64,000 nucleotides of DNA, taken from positions 620,001 to 684,000 of the forward strand of contig CAVYCE010000001.1 in the NCBI GenBank assembly GCA_963766995.1. Reading direction: 5' to 3'. The stretch is from Bog-473 sp963766995 (GTDB taxonomy: Bacteria; Actinomycetota; Acidimicrobiia; Acidimicrobiales; RAAP-2). Position numbers and translations under genes: made by a program. Below, in pieces: positions 1 through 7,129 of this stretch. The notes below the pieces were generated by a model. That model ran no database searches. It was given only the letters and a program-made list of their open reading frames with translations, and was not told where the DNA came from. The stretch's first letter is position 1, and every line of letters starts with the position of its first letter.

Positions 1-417
1 AGGGATGATCCCGTAGCAAGGGATAACGGCCGACACCGCGTCAGGGCGCTGGGTGGCCAACACCATGGCCAGTCCCCCTCCCATGCAGAACCCGATCGCC
101 CCGACGTGGTCACCAACACTGCGGCGCACCAGTTCGTCCACGGCGCCGCTCATATCCTTGGCGGCCTGACCCATCTGCATCGCCATCATTTCCTTGCCCG
201 CTTCGTCAGGCTCTGAGGCTGTTTTGCCGTGATAGAGGTCAGGAGCCAAGGCAACAAAGCCGGCCTCAGCGAAGCGATCGCACACGTCTTTGATGTGGTC
301 CACCAGACCCCACCACTCCTGAATCACGACCACTCCAGGACCCGATCCAGTGGTCGGAGTGGCGAGATACCCGCTCGCTGTGCTGCCATTGCTCGGAAAT
401 TCAATCAATTCGCCCAT
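1..417 (-). CDS. Dienelactone hydrolase family protein (3' end cut by window edge)
   Basis: The reverse strand reads open from an ATG at 417 to the left edge, giving 139 residues of an alpha/beta hydrolase of the dienelactone hydrolase family. Visible motifs are VVVIQEWWGL near residue 31, whose Glu is the conserved family acid, and the nucleophile elbow GFCMGGG near residue 118, which has Cys instead of Ser as is usual in this family. Family members hydrolyse lactones or small esters in the cytoplasm; the substrate here cannot be told. The C-terminal Asp/His part of the catalytic triad lies outside the window. It is divergent from the NlpC/P60 gene. Confidence 0.88.
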   Translation of the reverse strand, partial: MGELIEFPSNGSTASGYLATPTTGSGPGVVVIQEWWGLVDHIKDVCDRFAEAGFVALAPDLYHGKTASEPDEAGKEMMAMQMGQAAKDMSGAVDELVRRSVGDHVGAIGFCMGGGLAMVLATQRPDAVSAVIPCYGIIP

Positions 418-584
418 GCCGGGAACGTAGCCTGAGCCTGGGCCGCCTGGCGGGGCTGACTTGTCACAAAAAGTTCTTATTTTCTATAAACCGCTGTTGA
501 ACTGGATGTTGCTACCAGCGGTAGGACAAAATATGGCCAGATTCGGGGGAGGGTGTTTGAATCCGGAGAGCCCGGGCAGTAAGA

Positions 585-1733
585 ATGTCTCCCATCGTGA
601 CAGACGTAGAGCGGCACGCAAGCCACTCCACGCCGTGGTCAGCTCGGAGTGCGCGGCAACTCCGGCGGGTAGCTATACCCGTAATGACCCTCGTCACAGT
701 GTGTTCCAGCACTGTGGTTCTTTCCTCGCGCCTGGCCGCCGGCGACACTATTTCGAGTGACAAGGCCAAAGCAGCTGCCATTGAGCAGGAACTTTCGGCC
801 GCACAGGACCGCATGTCGGCGCTGGGCCAGCAATACGACGCCGCTGCCGCTCGCCTGCAGCAGATCAACACCAACATCTCGAACACCAAGGCGACCATCG
901 TGTCCGACCACAAGCAGGTGGGACTCGATCGCCAAACACTGTCGAAGGCCGCCATCGACAACTACGTCACCGATGGCGAAGCCAATACGCAGAATCCCAT
1001 CTTCGGCAGCAATGACAAGACGGCCGGTGCAGCCAGCGAATACAACCAAATCGCTGAAGGTGATCTGGGCGAGGCTGTGTCCACCCTTCACACTGCACAG
1101 AACACGCTGACGGCACAAGAGTCACAACTGCAGAACCAGCAGCAGTCAGCACAGCAACAGCTGCAAGCCGAGCAATCCGCCATCGACGCCAACAAGCAAG
1201 AGGTGGCGGAGCAGCAGAGCGCACTTTCTCAGGAGAATGGTGAGATTGCCCACCTGGTCGCCCAGGCTCAAGAAGATGCGGCAGCTGCGGCCGAGCGAGC
1301 CAGCTCGCAAGAGCTCAGGGGCTACACCTCCAGTTACTTGAGCGATGCCGCACCACCGCCCACCGCTCCCGGTGGCCAAGGCGCGGTGCAGGCGGCCGAG
1401 AGCCAGATCGGTGTGCCGTACGTATGGGGAGCGGAATCGCCTCGCGGTTCGGCCGACCCCGGCTTTGACTGCTCCGGCCTGACCGCATGGTCATGGGGCC
1501 AGGTTGGCGTCGGCCTTCCCCACTATTCAGGGGCTCAAATGTCCGACTCCACCCCGGTGCCGCTCAATGATCTTGAGCCCGGCGACCTTCTCTTCTACGG
1601 TCCGGGCGGCGATGAGCATGTGGCCATGTTCGTGAGTGGCGACACCATGATCGAGGCGCCCGAGACCGGCGAGTCCGTGCACCTCACCCCCATCCGGCTG
1701 GGCGGCGACTTCGTCGGCGCCGGCCGTCCCTAG
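585..1733 (+). CDS. Secreted NlpC/P60 peptidoglycan hydrolase with N-terminal coiled coil
   Basis: 382 residues. An Arg-rich N-terminus and a hydrophobic stretch at about 28-52 look like a signal peptide or anchor. A long Gln/Ala/Glu-rich coiled coil follows at about 55-245, then a linker and an NlpC/P60 domain at about 265-382. The catalytic Cys296 lies in FDCSGLTAW and His345 in DEHVAMF. This is the RipA-like plan of actinobacterial D,L-endopeptidases that cut stem peptides during division, with the coiled coil commonly acting as an autoinhibitory or docking element. The ATG at 585 is the first reasonable start, although its ribosome binding site is weak. Family is clear; exact role is inferred. 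Confidence 0.9.
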   Translation: MSPIVTDVERHASHSTPWSARSARQLRRVAIPVMTLVTVCSSTVVLSSRLAAGDTISSDKAKAAAIEQELSAAQDRMSALGQQYDAAAARLQQINTNISNTKATIVSDHKQVGLDRQTLSKAAIDNYVTDGEANTQNPIFGSNDKTAGAASEYNQIAEGDLGEAVSTLHTAQNTLTAQESQLQNQQQSAQQQLQAEQSAIDANKQEVAEQQSALSQENGEIAHLVAQAQEDAAAAAERASSQELRGYTSSYLSDAAPPPTAPGGQGAVQAAESQIGVPYVWGAESPRGSADPGFDCSGLTAWSWGQVGVGLPHYSGAQMSDSTPVPLNDLEPGDLLFYGPGGDEHVAMFVSGDTMIEAPETGESVHLTPIRLGGDFVGAGRP

Positions 1734-1788
1734 CTTCAGCCGCGGCGACCCTCCCTCCTTCCCGTCGTAACCTGGCGATCGGCGCGCC

Positions 1789-2637
1789 ATGAAACCCATC
1801 CCCGTCGTCTTCCACATCGGCCCCCTCCAGGTCCACACCTACGGGATCGGCCTGGCCCTGACCTTCTGGTTCGGGTTCACCTACTTCGAACGCCGGCTGG
1901 AGCGCAACGGCTACCGCAGCGACTGGTTCGTCCCGGTATTCCTTTGGATCATCGCTTCCGCCGTCATCGGCGCCCGCTTCATGCATGTGGTGTCCAACCT
2001 CGGCTTCTATGACGGCCACCCGGGTGACGTCTTCGCCATTTGGCACGGCGGGCTTTCCTCGTTCGGAGGGCTTCTCTTTGCCGTGCCCACCGGCATCATC
2101 CTTACCCGCCGGCGCTGTCCCGAGCTTCCGATCTCCCGCGCCCTCGATCTCATTGCCCCCGTTCTGATGGCAGCTTGGGCCATGGGACGCCTCCTCGGGC
2201 CACAGCTCATGGTGGCCGGTGGCGGACACCCCACTCACCAGTGGTTCGGGATGTACTACGCCGGGCAAGCGGGTAAGCGACTCCCTGTGCCGCTCTTTCA
2301 GTCCCTCGAGGACTTCTCTGTCTTCCTCATCCTGATCGTCATTGAGCGACACCTCAACAAGTGGCCCGACGGCACACTCCGAAGTGGCTACCCGACGGGC
2401 ACCGTCATTGGTACGGCCATGGTGCTGTGGGGTATTGAGCGCTCGCTCGATGAACACCTCTGGCTCGGGGAGGACGGCCACCTCGGATCGCTGCTGGTGC
2501 AGATTGCCGGCCTTCTGCTCGTGGTGGGCGGGGGCGCTCTCCTGCTCCGGTCCCGGAAACACTGGCGGGAGTGGCTGGCCTCCAATTCGCCTTCCGACCC
2601 CATACCCGAGCCCGACCCGGCGGCACTTCGCTCTTGA
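1789..2637 (+). CDS. lgt: Prolipoprotein diacylglyceryl transferase
   Basis: 282-residue polytopic membrane protein. Lgt transfers diacylglycerol from phosphatidylglycerol to the lipobox Cys of prolipoproteins. The conserved HGGLSSFGG block is present (His86), as is a GR pair (Arg134) and a later Arg218 before the last membrane segment. The usual GRxGNFxxGE signature is degenerate (GRLLGPQLM), so this is a divergent member. A lipoprotein gene lies 633 bases downstream in the same direction, which fits the function. The stop codon overlaps the TTG start of the EthD gene (TTGA), suggesting translational coupling. Confidence 0.85.
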   Translation: MKPIPVVFHIGPLQVHTYGIGLALTFWFGFTYFERRLERNGYRSDWFVPVFLWIIASAVIGARFMHVVSNLGFYDGHPGDVFAIWHGGLSSFGGLLFAVPTGIILTRRRCPELPISRALDLIAPVLMAAWAMGRLLGPQLMVAGGGHPTHQWFGMYYAGQAGKRLPVPLFQSLEDFSVFLILIVIERHLNKWPDGTLRSGYPTGTVIGTAMVLWGIERSLDEHLWLGEDGHLGSLLVQIAGLLLVVGGGALLLRSRKHWREWLASNSPSDPIPEPDPAALRS

Positions 2638-3020
2638 TCAAGCTCATGTTCTGCGTGCGCAAGCACCCTGACATCACCGAGGCAACGTTCCACCGCTACT
2701 GGTTGGAAGAGCACGGGCCGCTCGTCACCAAGCATGCCGAAGTGCTCGGCATACGTCGCTACGTGCAATCGCACACCATCAGTGGCCCCGTCGGCCCCGC
2801 ACTAGCAGCCACCCGGGGCGCACCGGAAGCCTTCGACGGCGTGGCCGAGCTCTGGTTCGACAGCATCGAGGCTCTTTTCACCTCATCGTCCACCCCTGAA
2901 GGGACAACCGCAGGAAACGCTCTCTTGGACGATGAGCGCCGGTTCATTGACCATGCCAACTCACCACTCTTCATATGCGAAGAGCAACTCATCGTCGGAG
3001 ACGCCAGAATTTCGTCATGA
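2634..3020 (+). CDS. EthD domain-containing protein
   Basis: 128 residues of the EthD ferredoxin-like fold (dimeric alpha-beta barrel), recognised from IKLMFCVRKHPDIT at the start and FHRYWLEEHGPLV at about 22-34. EthD was named from the ethyl tert-butyl ether degradation cluster; most members have no proven reaction. I place the start at the TTG at 2634, giving M-I-K-L-M-F, because family members begin this way and this TTG overlaps the lgt stop; ATG 2646 is the alternative. The stop overlaps the next gene's ATG (ATGA). Confidence 0.78.
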   Translation: MIKLMFCVRKHPDITEATFHRYWLEEHGPLVTKHAEVLGIRRYVQSHTISGPVGPALAATRGAPEAFDGVAELWFDSIEALFTSSSTPEGTTAGNALLDDERRFIDHANSPLFICEEQLIVGDARISS

Positions 3021-3220
3021 CTGAAAACAGCGAATGGGAATCCATCAAGGGACTGTCCGCGCCCGCTCGACGAGCGCTCGTCAACGCCGGCCATGCCACC
3101 CTCACGGACCTGACCAAGGTCAGCGAGAAGGCGTTGAGCGAACTGCACGGCATGGGCCCCAAGGCCATCGTGGCTCTGAGGGATGCCCTCAAAACGAAGG
3201 GCCTGTCCTTCAAGAAATAA
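3017..3220 (+). CDS. Small helix-hairpin-helix protein resembling the RNA polymerase alpha C-terminal domain
   Basis: 67 residues, lysine-rich. The core, from LSAPARRALVNAGHATL at about 11-27 to ELHGMGPKAIVALRDAL at about 41-57, matches the fold pattern of the RNA polymerase alpha C-terminal domain and related helix-hairpin-helix modules; GMGPKA is the DNA-contacting hairpin. No other domain is present. Probably a small cytoplasmic nucleic-acid-binding protein of unknown target. It is joined to the EthD gene by an ATGA overlap, so it is likely co-translated with it and lgt. Confidence 0.75.
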   Translation: MTENSEWESIKGLSAPARRALVNAGHATLTDLTKVSEKALSELHGMGPKAIVALRDALKTKGLSFKK

Positions 3221-3269
3221 TGGCCCATCCATTGTCAACGTTTCGCCATGTTGGGGCGTCAGTAGAGAC

Positions 3270-4421
3270 ATGAAGACACGCGCCGTTGCTCTTGCTGCAG
3301 TCCTGGTCCCTGTTTTCCTCCTGGCCGCGTGCGGCGGCAACACGCCGACGAAGAGCGCGGGTCATTCAGCTGGGGCCACCACATCGATAGCGGCACCAAC
3401 GTCCACCTCGACCCCTTCGACAACCTCGCCAACCACCCCCACCGGCTTGCCGTCCGGGTTCGCAGTGCAGTCGGTGACGTTCGTCTCGACCCAGATGGGA
3501 TGGGTACTGGGCACTAATTCCTGCTCACCTGGCTGTGCCCCGGAATTGCTGCGCAGCGACGATGGCGGCCAATCGTGGACCCGCCTCAACGTTCCCGGCA
3601 ACAGCCGAATTCTGAACGTCCGCTTCGCCGATGCCAGCGATGGCTGGATGTGGGCGTCAGAGGGCGAACCCAACGGCCTCTGGTCTACCCACGACGGCGG
3701 CCTGCAATGGCAACAGGTGTCGCTCCCCATTGCCTCGGATGATCAGAGCATCTCCGACGTTGAAGCATCGAACGGAGAGGCGTACGCCGCTGTCACTGCC
3801 GAACCCATTCGCATCATGTCGAGCTCGGTGGGCAGCGATACCTGGACTCTGTCGCCGACGACCCTCCCAACGGGCGCTGGTCCGGTGCCCAACGAGCAGA
3901 TCGTCTTGCAGGGCACCTCGGGCTGGATTGTCGAGGTCGATCGCACCACCATCGCCGGTGCCCGGCTGAGCAACGGCGCCTGGCAGACCTGGACCCCTCC
4001 CTGCGCTCAGGCCGAGGGGCCGGTGTCATTGACTGCTTCTGACCCATTGCATCTCACGGCCTACTGCGACGGAGGGCTGTGGGGTGGTCCATCGGCCGTC
4101 ACGCTCGACACTTCGGTCAACGGCGGCTCAAGCTTCGTGGACACACCGGTCAACTTCTCCGTCACCGTCGGCGGCCCGATCGCCAGCCCGACTCCCGGCG
4201 TGGTGGTGTTGGGTGACAACCAGAACAGCGATCTGATGGCCACGTTCAACGGTGGCCAGTCCTGGACCGCGGTTTACAGCGGCCCGGAGAACTCAGGCTT
4301 CTCGTATCTGGGGTTCACCACCCCGACGCAAGGCGTCGCCATCGACGGCGGTACCTTGCTCATGACCTTCGACGGCGGTCGCCAGTGGTCGCCCGTCATG
4401 GATTCGGCCTCCAACCAATAA
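3270..4421 (+). CDS. Lipoprotein with BNR/YCF48-like beta-propeller repeats
   Basis: 383 residues. The N-terminus has a basic n-region, a hydrophobic core and the lipobox LLAAC, so it should be lipidated by the Lgt encoded just upstream. A Ser/Thr/Pro-rich linker follows, then at least five Asp-box-like turns: SDDGGQSW, STHDGGLQW, SVNGGSSF, TFNGGQSW and TFDGGRQW. These indicate a beta-propeller of the BNR/YCF48 type. I chose the ATG at 3270 because it puts the lipobox at the right distance. Specific function unknown; surface-exposed binding or assembly role is inferred. Confidence 0.82.
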   Translation: MKTRAVALAAVLVPVFLLAACGGNTPTKSAGHSAGATTSIAAPTSTSTPSTTSPTTPTGLPSGFAVQSVTFVSTQMGWVLGTNSCSPGCAPELLRSDDGGQSWTRLNVPGNSRILNVRFADASDGWMWASEGEPNGLWSTHDGGLQWQQVSLPIASDDQSISDVEASNGEAYAAVTAEPIRIMSSSVGSDTWTLSPTTLPTGAGPVPNEQIVLQGTSGWIVEVDRTTIAGARLSNGAWQTWTPPCAQAEGPVSLTASDPLHLTAYCDGGLWGGPSAVTLDTSVNGGSSFVDTPVNFSVTVGGPIASPTPGVVVLGDNQNSDLMATFNGGQSWTAVYSGPENSGFSYLGFTTPTQGVAIDGGTLLMTFDGGRQWSPVMDSASNQ

Positions 4422-4425
4422 GGCG

Positions 4426-5334
4426 TTAGGCGTTCGGCTTCTCGCCCGATGCGGCGGCCTGACGCATCTGCTCCAGACGCTCGATGAGACCCATCTTCTC
4501 CTGGCCGACGCTGCCGTCGAGCCGGGCCGCGATCTCTTCGGGCGTCCAGCGACCGTCGGCATACATGGCCCGTACCTCGGCCGGCTGGTTCCATACTGCG
4601 ATTTTGGAACCGACCACGGTGTACACCTGCCCAGTCACGTGCTTGGCCTTGTCGCTCAAGAGGTAGATCACCATGGGAGCGATGTCCTCAGCGTCACCCA
4701 TGTCCGCCAACTCCATCGGCACATTGGCTGACATGCGGGTCCGGGCCACGGGGGCGATGGCATTGGCCGTGACTCCGTAGCGATGCATGCCGGCTGCCAC
4801 CGAGCGCACCAAAGACACGATGCCTCCCTTGGCCGCCGAATAGTTGGCTTGCGCCACGCTGCCAGCGAAGGCGCCGGAAGTGAAGGCGATGAGGGCACCG
4901 CCGCCCTCCTGCTTGCGCATGACACCGGCTGCAGCACGGAACACGGTGAAGTGACCCTTGAGGTGGGTAGCGATCACGGCATCCCACTCGTCTTCGGACA
5001 TGTTGAAGAACATGCGCTCGCGCAAGATGCCGGCCACAGCCACCACTCCATCGATGCGGCCCCACTTCTCCACCGCCGTGCTGATCAGGCGCTCGCCCGA
5101 CTCCATTTTGGAGATGTCATCGGCCACGGCAATGGCCTCGCCACCGGCGGCCACGATCTCGGACACCACGGCATCGGCCACTTCCGAGCTGGGGTCCTCG
5201 CCTGCCATTCCCACGCCGTAGTCGGCCACGATGACCTTGGCGCCCTCGGCGGCGGCCGCCAGGGCCACGGCCCGACCAATACCGCCACCTCCACCGGTGA
5301 CTGCGACCACCTTTCCTGCCAGAAACCCTGCCAT
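4426..5334 (-). CDS. SDR family oxidoreductase, acyl-CoA dehydrogenase type
   Basis: 302 residues, classical short-chain dehydrogenase. The cofactor loop TGGGGGIG is at 13-20 and the catalytic set is Ser153, Tyr165 and Lys169 (YSAAKGG). The long N-terminal insertion after the first beta-alpha unit and the extended C-terminus resemble (R)-3-hydroxyacyl-CoA dehydrogenase/17-beta-HSD4-like enzymes, suggesting oxidation of a hydroxyacyl-CoA or steroid side-chain intermediate. It is divergent from an acyl-CoA synthetase, with a KstR-like palindrome between them. The substrate is inferred from context only. Confidence 0.85.
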   Translation of the reverse strand: MAGFLAGKVVAVTGGGGGIGRAVALAAAAEGAKVIVADYGVGMAGEDPSSEVADAVVSEIVAAGGEAIAVADDISKMESGERLISTAVEKWGRIDGVVAVAGILRERMFFNMSEDEWDAVIATHLKGHFTVFRAAAGVMRKQEGGGALIAFTSGAFAGSVAQANYSAAKGGIVSLVRSVAAGMHRYGVTANAIAPVARTRMSANVPMELADMGDAEDIAPMVIYLLSDKAKHVTGQVYTVVGSKIAVWNQPAEVRAMYADGRWTPEEIAARLDGSVGQEKMGLIERLEQMRQAAASGEKPNA

Positions 5335-5392
5335 TGTCGATCTCCTCTTGGTCCGGGGAAGGCCCTCGCCGTGACGGCTGCCAGTTGCCCCT

Positions 5393-5412
5393 AGTTAGAA
5401 CATGTTCTAGCT
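5393..5412. promoter_or_regulatory. KstR-like TetR-family operator
   Basis: The 14-mer TAGAACATGTTCTA at 5396-5409 is a perfect palindrome and extends to 20 bases with one mismatched pair. It matches the known KstR operator pattern (TAGAAC-NN-GTTCTA) that controls sterol and lipid catabolism in actinobacteria. It lies between the divergent SDR and acyl-CoA synthetase genes, about 60-80 bases from each start, so one regulator could control both. Confidence 0.7.
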
Positions 5413-5474
5413 TGCGACGGTCTGGCGCTGCCATTTGAGCCGGGCCTCATCGAACCGATAAGGAGACCGTCACT

Positions 5475-7028
5475 ATGGGTGACCTCGGATTCTGGGCGCT
5501 GGCCCAGGACGACCCCGACTACCTGGCCCTGATCACCCCTGAGGGTGACGAAGTGCGCTCCGGAGATCTCCTGACGCACACCCACCAGCTGGTGCACGCC
5601 CTACGAGCGCAGGGCGTCGGCGTCGGCGATGTGGTGGCGACCGTGCTGCCCAACGGCGCCGAGGCCATTGAGGTGTACCTGGCCGCCCTCGAGGCCGGCA
5701 TCTACCTGGTGCCCATCAACCACCACCTAGTGGCCACGGAGATCGCCTTCATCCTCAAGGACTCGGGTGCCAAGGTCTTCATCGCCCACGAACGGTTTGC
5801 TGACGCGTGCATCGCCGCTGCGGATGAAGCCGGGATTGAGCCGGTCGGACGCTTGGCAGTCGGCCATGTCGACGGCTTCGCCTCCTACGAAGCCACTCGT
5901 GATTCGCACCCCTCGAGCACGCCGCCGGACCGCACCATCGGCGATGTCATGAACTACACGTCGGGGACAACTGGCAACCCGAAGGGCATCTTCCGCAAAC
6001 TCTTAGGCGCAACACCAGAGGAGTCGGCACTCGGTCTGTCGGGCATCCTGTTCCTTTTCTCCATCCAGCCCCAGGACAACAACGTCCACATCATCGGCTC
6101 GCCGCTGTACCACACGGCCGTCCTGCGCTTCGGGAGTGCGTCACTCCACCTCGGACACACCGTGGTCCTCATGGATAAGTGGACACCGGAAGACATGTTG
6201 CGACTCATTGAGCAATACAAGGTCACCACCTCGCACATGGTGCCCACCCAGTTCCACCGACTGCTGGCTCTGCCCGAAGACGTGCGCAAGAAGTACGACG
6301 TCTCGTCCCTGCGCCACATGATTCACGCCGCGGCCCCCTGCCCCGTCGACGTCAAGCACAAGATGATTGAGTGGTGGGGCAACGCAGTCGACGAGTACTA
6401 CGCCGCCAGTGAGGGCGGGGGCACACTGGTGACTGCCGAGGAATGGCTGCAGAAGCCCGGCACCGTGGGCAAACCCTGGCCCATTTCCGAGATCGGCATC
6501 TTCGACGACGAAGGCAATCGGATCACCGAACCCAACGTCATCGGCACCGTCTACATGGCCATGCAAACGGCCACGTTCGAGTACCACGGCGACAAGGAGA
6601 AGACGCAGAAGAACCGGATCGGCAACTTCTTCACCGTCGGAGATGTAGGACTGCTCGACGAGGATGGGTACCTCTTCCTTCGCGACCGCAAAATCGACAT
6701 GATCATTTCCGGCGGCGCCAACATCTACCCCGCTGAGATTGAGAACGTTCTGCTCTCCCATCCCAAAGTGGGTGATGCCGCCGCCTTTGGTATTCCCAAC
6801 GACGACTGGGGCGAAGAGGTCAAGGCCGTGATCGAGCCAGCCGAAGGCATTGAGGGCAACGACGAGTTAGCCCAAGAGATCCTGGCCTTCTGCGCCGACA
6901 AGCTGGCCAAGTTCAAGACGCCCAAGACCATCGATTTCACGAACGAGATGCCCCGAGACCCCAACGGGAAGCTATACAAGCGAAAGTTGCGCGATCCCTA
7001 CTGGGAAGGGGTGCAGCGGGCGTTGTAA
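5475..7028 (+). CDS. Acyl-CoA synthetase (AMP-binding family)
   Basis: 517 residues, typical of ANL-superfamily fatty acyl/aryl-CoA ligases. The P-loop-like motif YTSGTTGNPKG is at 161-171. An adenine-binding region (YYAASEGGG) and the hinge (GDVGLLDEDGYLFLRDR) follow, and the C-terminal catalytic Lys499 lies in PNGKLYKR. It activates a carboxylic acid with ATP and CoA in the cytoplasm. The shared control region with the divergent SDR suggests a fatty-acid or sterol-side-chain degradation unit. A clear Shine-Dalgarno (aaggag) precedes the ATG. Confidence 0.9.
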   Translation: MGDLGFWALAQDDPDYLALITPEGDEVRSGDLLTHTHQLVHALRAQGVGVGDVVATVLPNGAEAIEVYLAALEAGIYLVPINHHLVATEIAFILKDSGAKVFIAHERFADACIAAADEAGIEPVGRLAVGHVDGFASYEATRDSHPSSTPPDRTIGDVMNYTSGTTGNPKGIFRKLLGATPEESALGLSGILFLFSIQPQDNNVHIIGSPLYHTAVLRFGSASLHLGHTVVLMDKWTPEDMLRLIEQYKVTTSHMVPTQFHRLLALPEDVRKKYDVSSLRHMIHAAAPCPVDVKHKMIEWWGNAVDEYYAASEGGGTLVTAEEWLQKPGTVGKPWPISEIGIFDDEGNRITEPNVIGTVYMAMQTATFEYHGDKEKTQKNRIGNFFTVGDVGLLDEDGYLFLRDRKIDMIISGGANIYPAEIENVLLSHPKVGDAAAFGIPNDDWGEEVKAVIEPAEGIEGNDELAQEILAFCADKLAKFKTPKTIDFTNEMPRDPNGKLYKRKLRDPYWEGVQRAL

Positions 7029-7129
7029 GCCCCCCCAAACAAACGTCGGCTTGCTTGGCCGACCAAGCCTCCGCCATGCTGCAGGTCCAGGCCGAAACGT
7101 CTGGAGAGGCGGCGGGGGAAGTTGCAGTG

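Noticed and set aside
435..585. Possible cyclic di-AMP (ydaO) riboswitch before the NlpC/P60 gene
   Set aside because: A 6-bp stem and GGGGGAGGG-TTTGAATCC segments are reminiscent, but the conserved paired motifs of the ydaO class are not present in the right order.
5396..5409. LexA/SOS box reading of the GAAC-GTTC palindrome
   Set aside because: The actinobacterial SOS box has four bases between GAAC and GTTC; here there are two, which fits the KstR type, and no DNA-repair gene is near.
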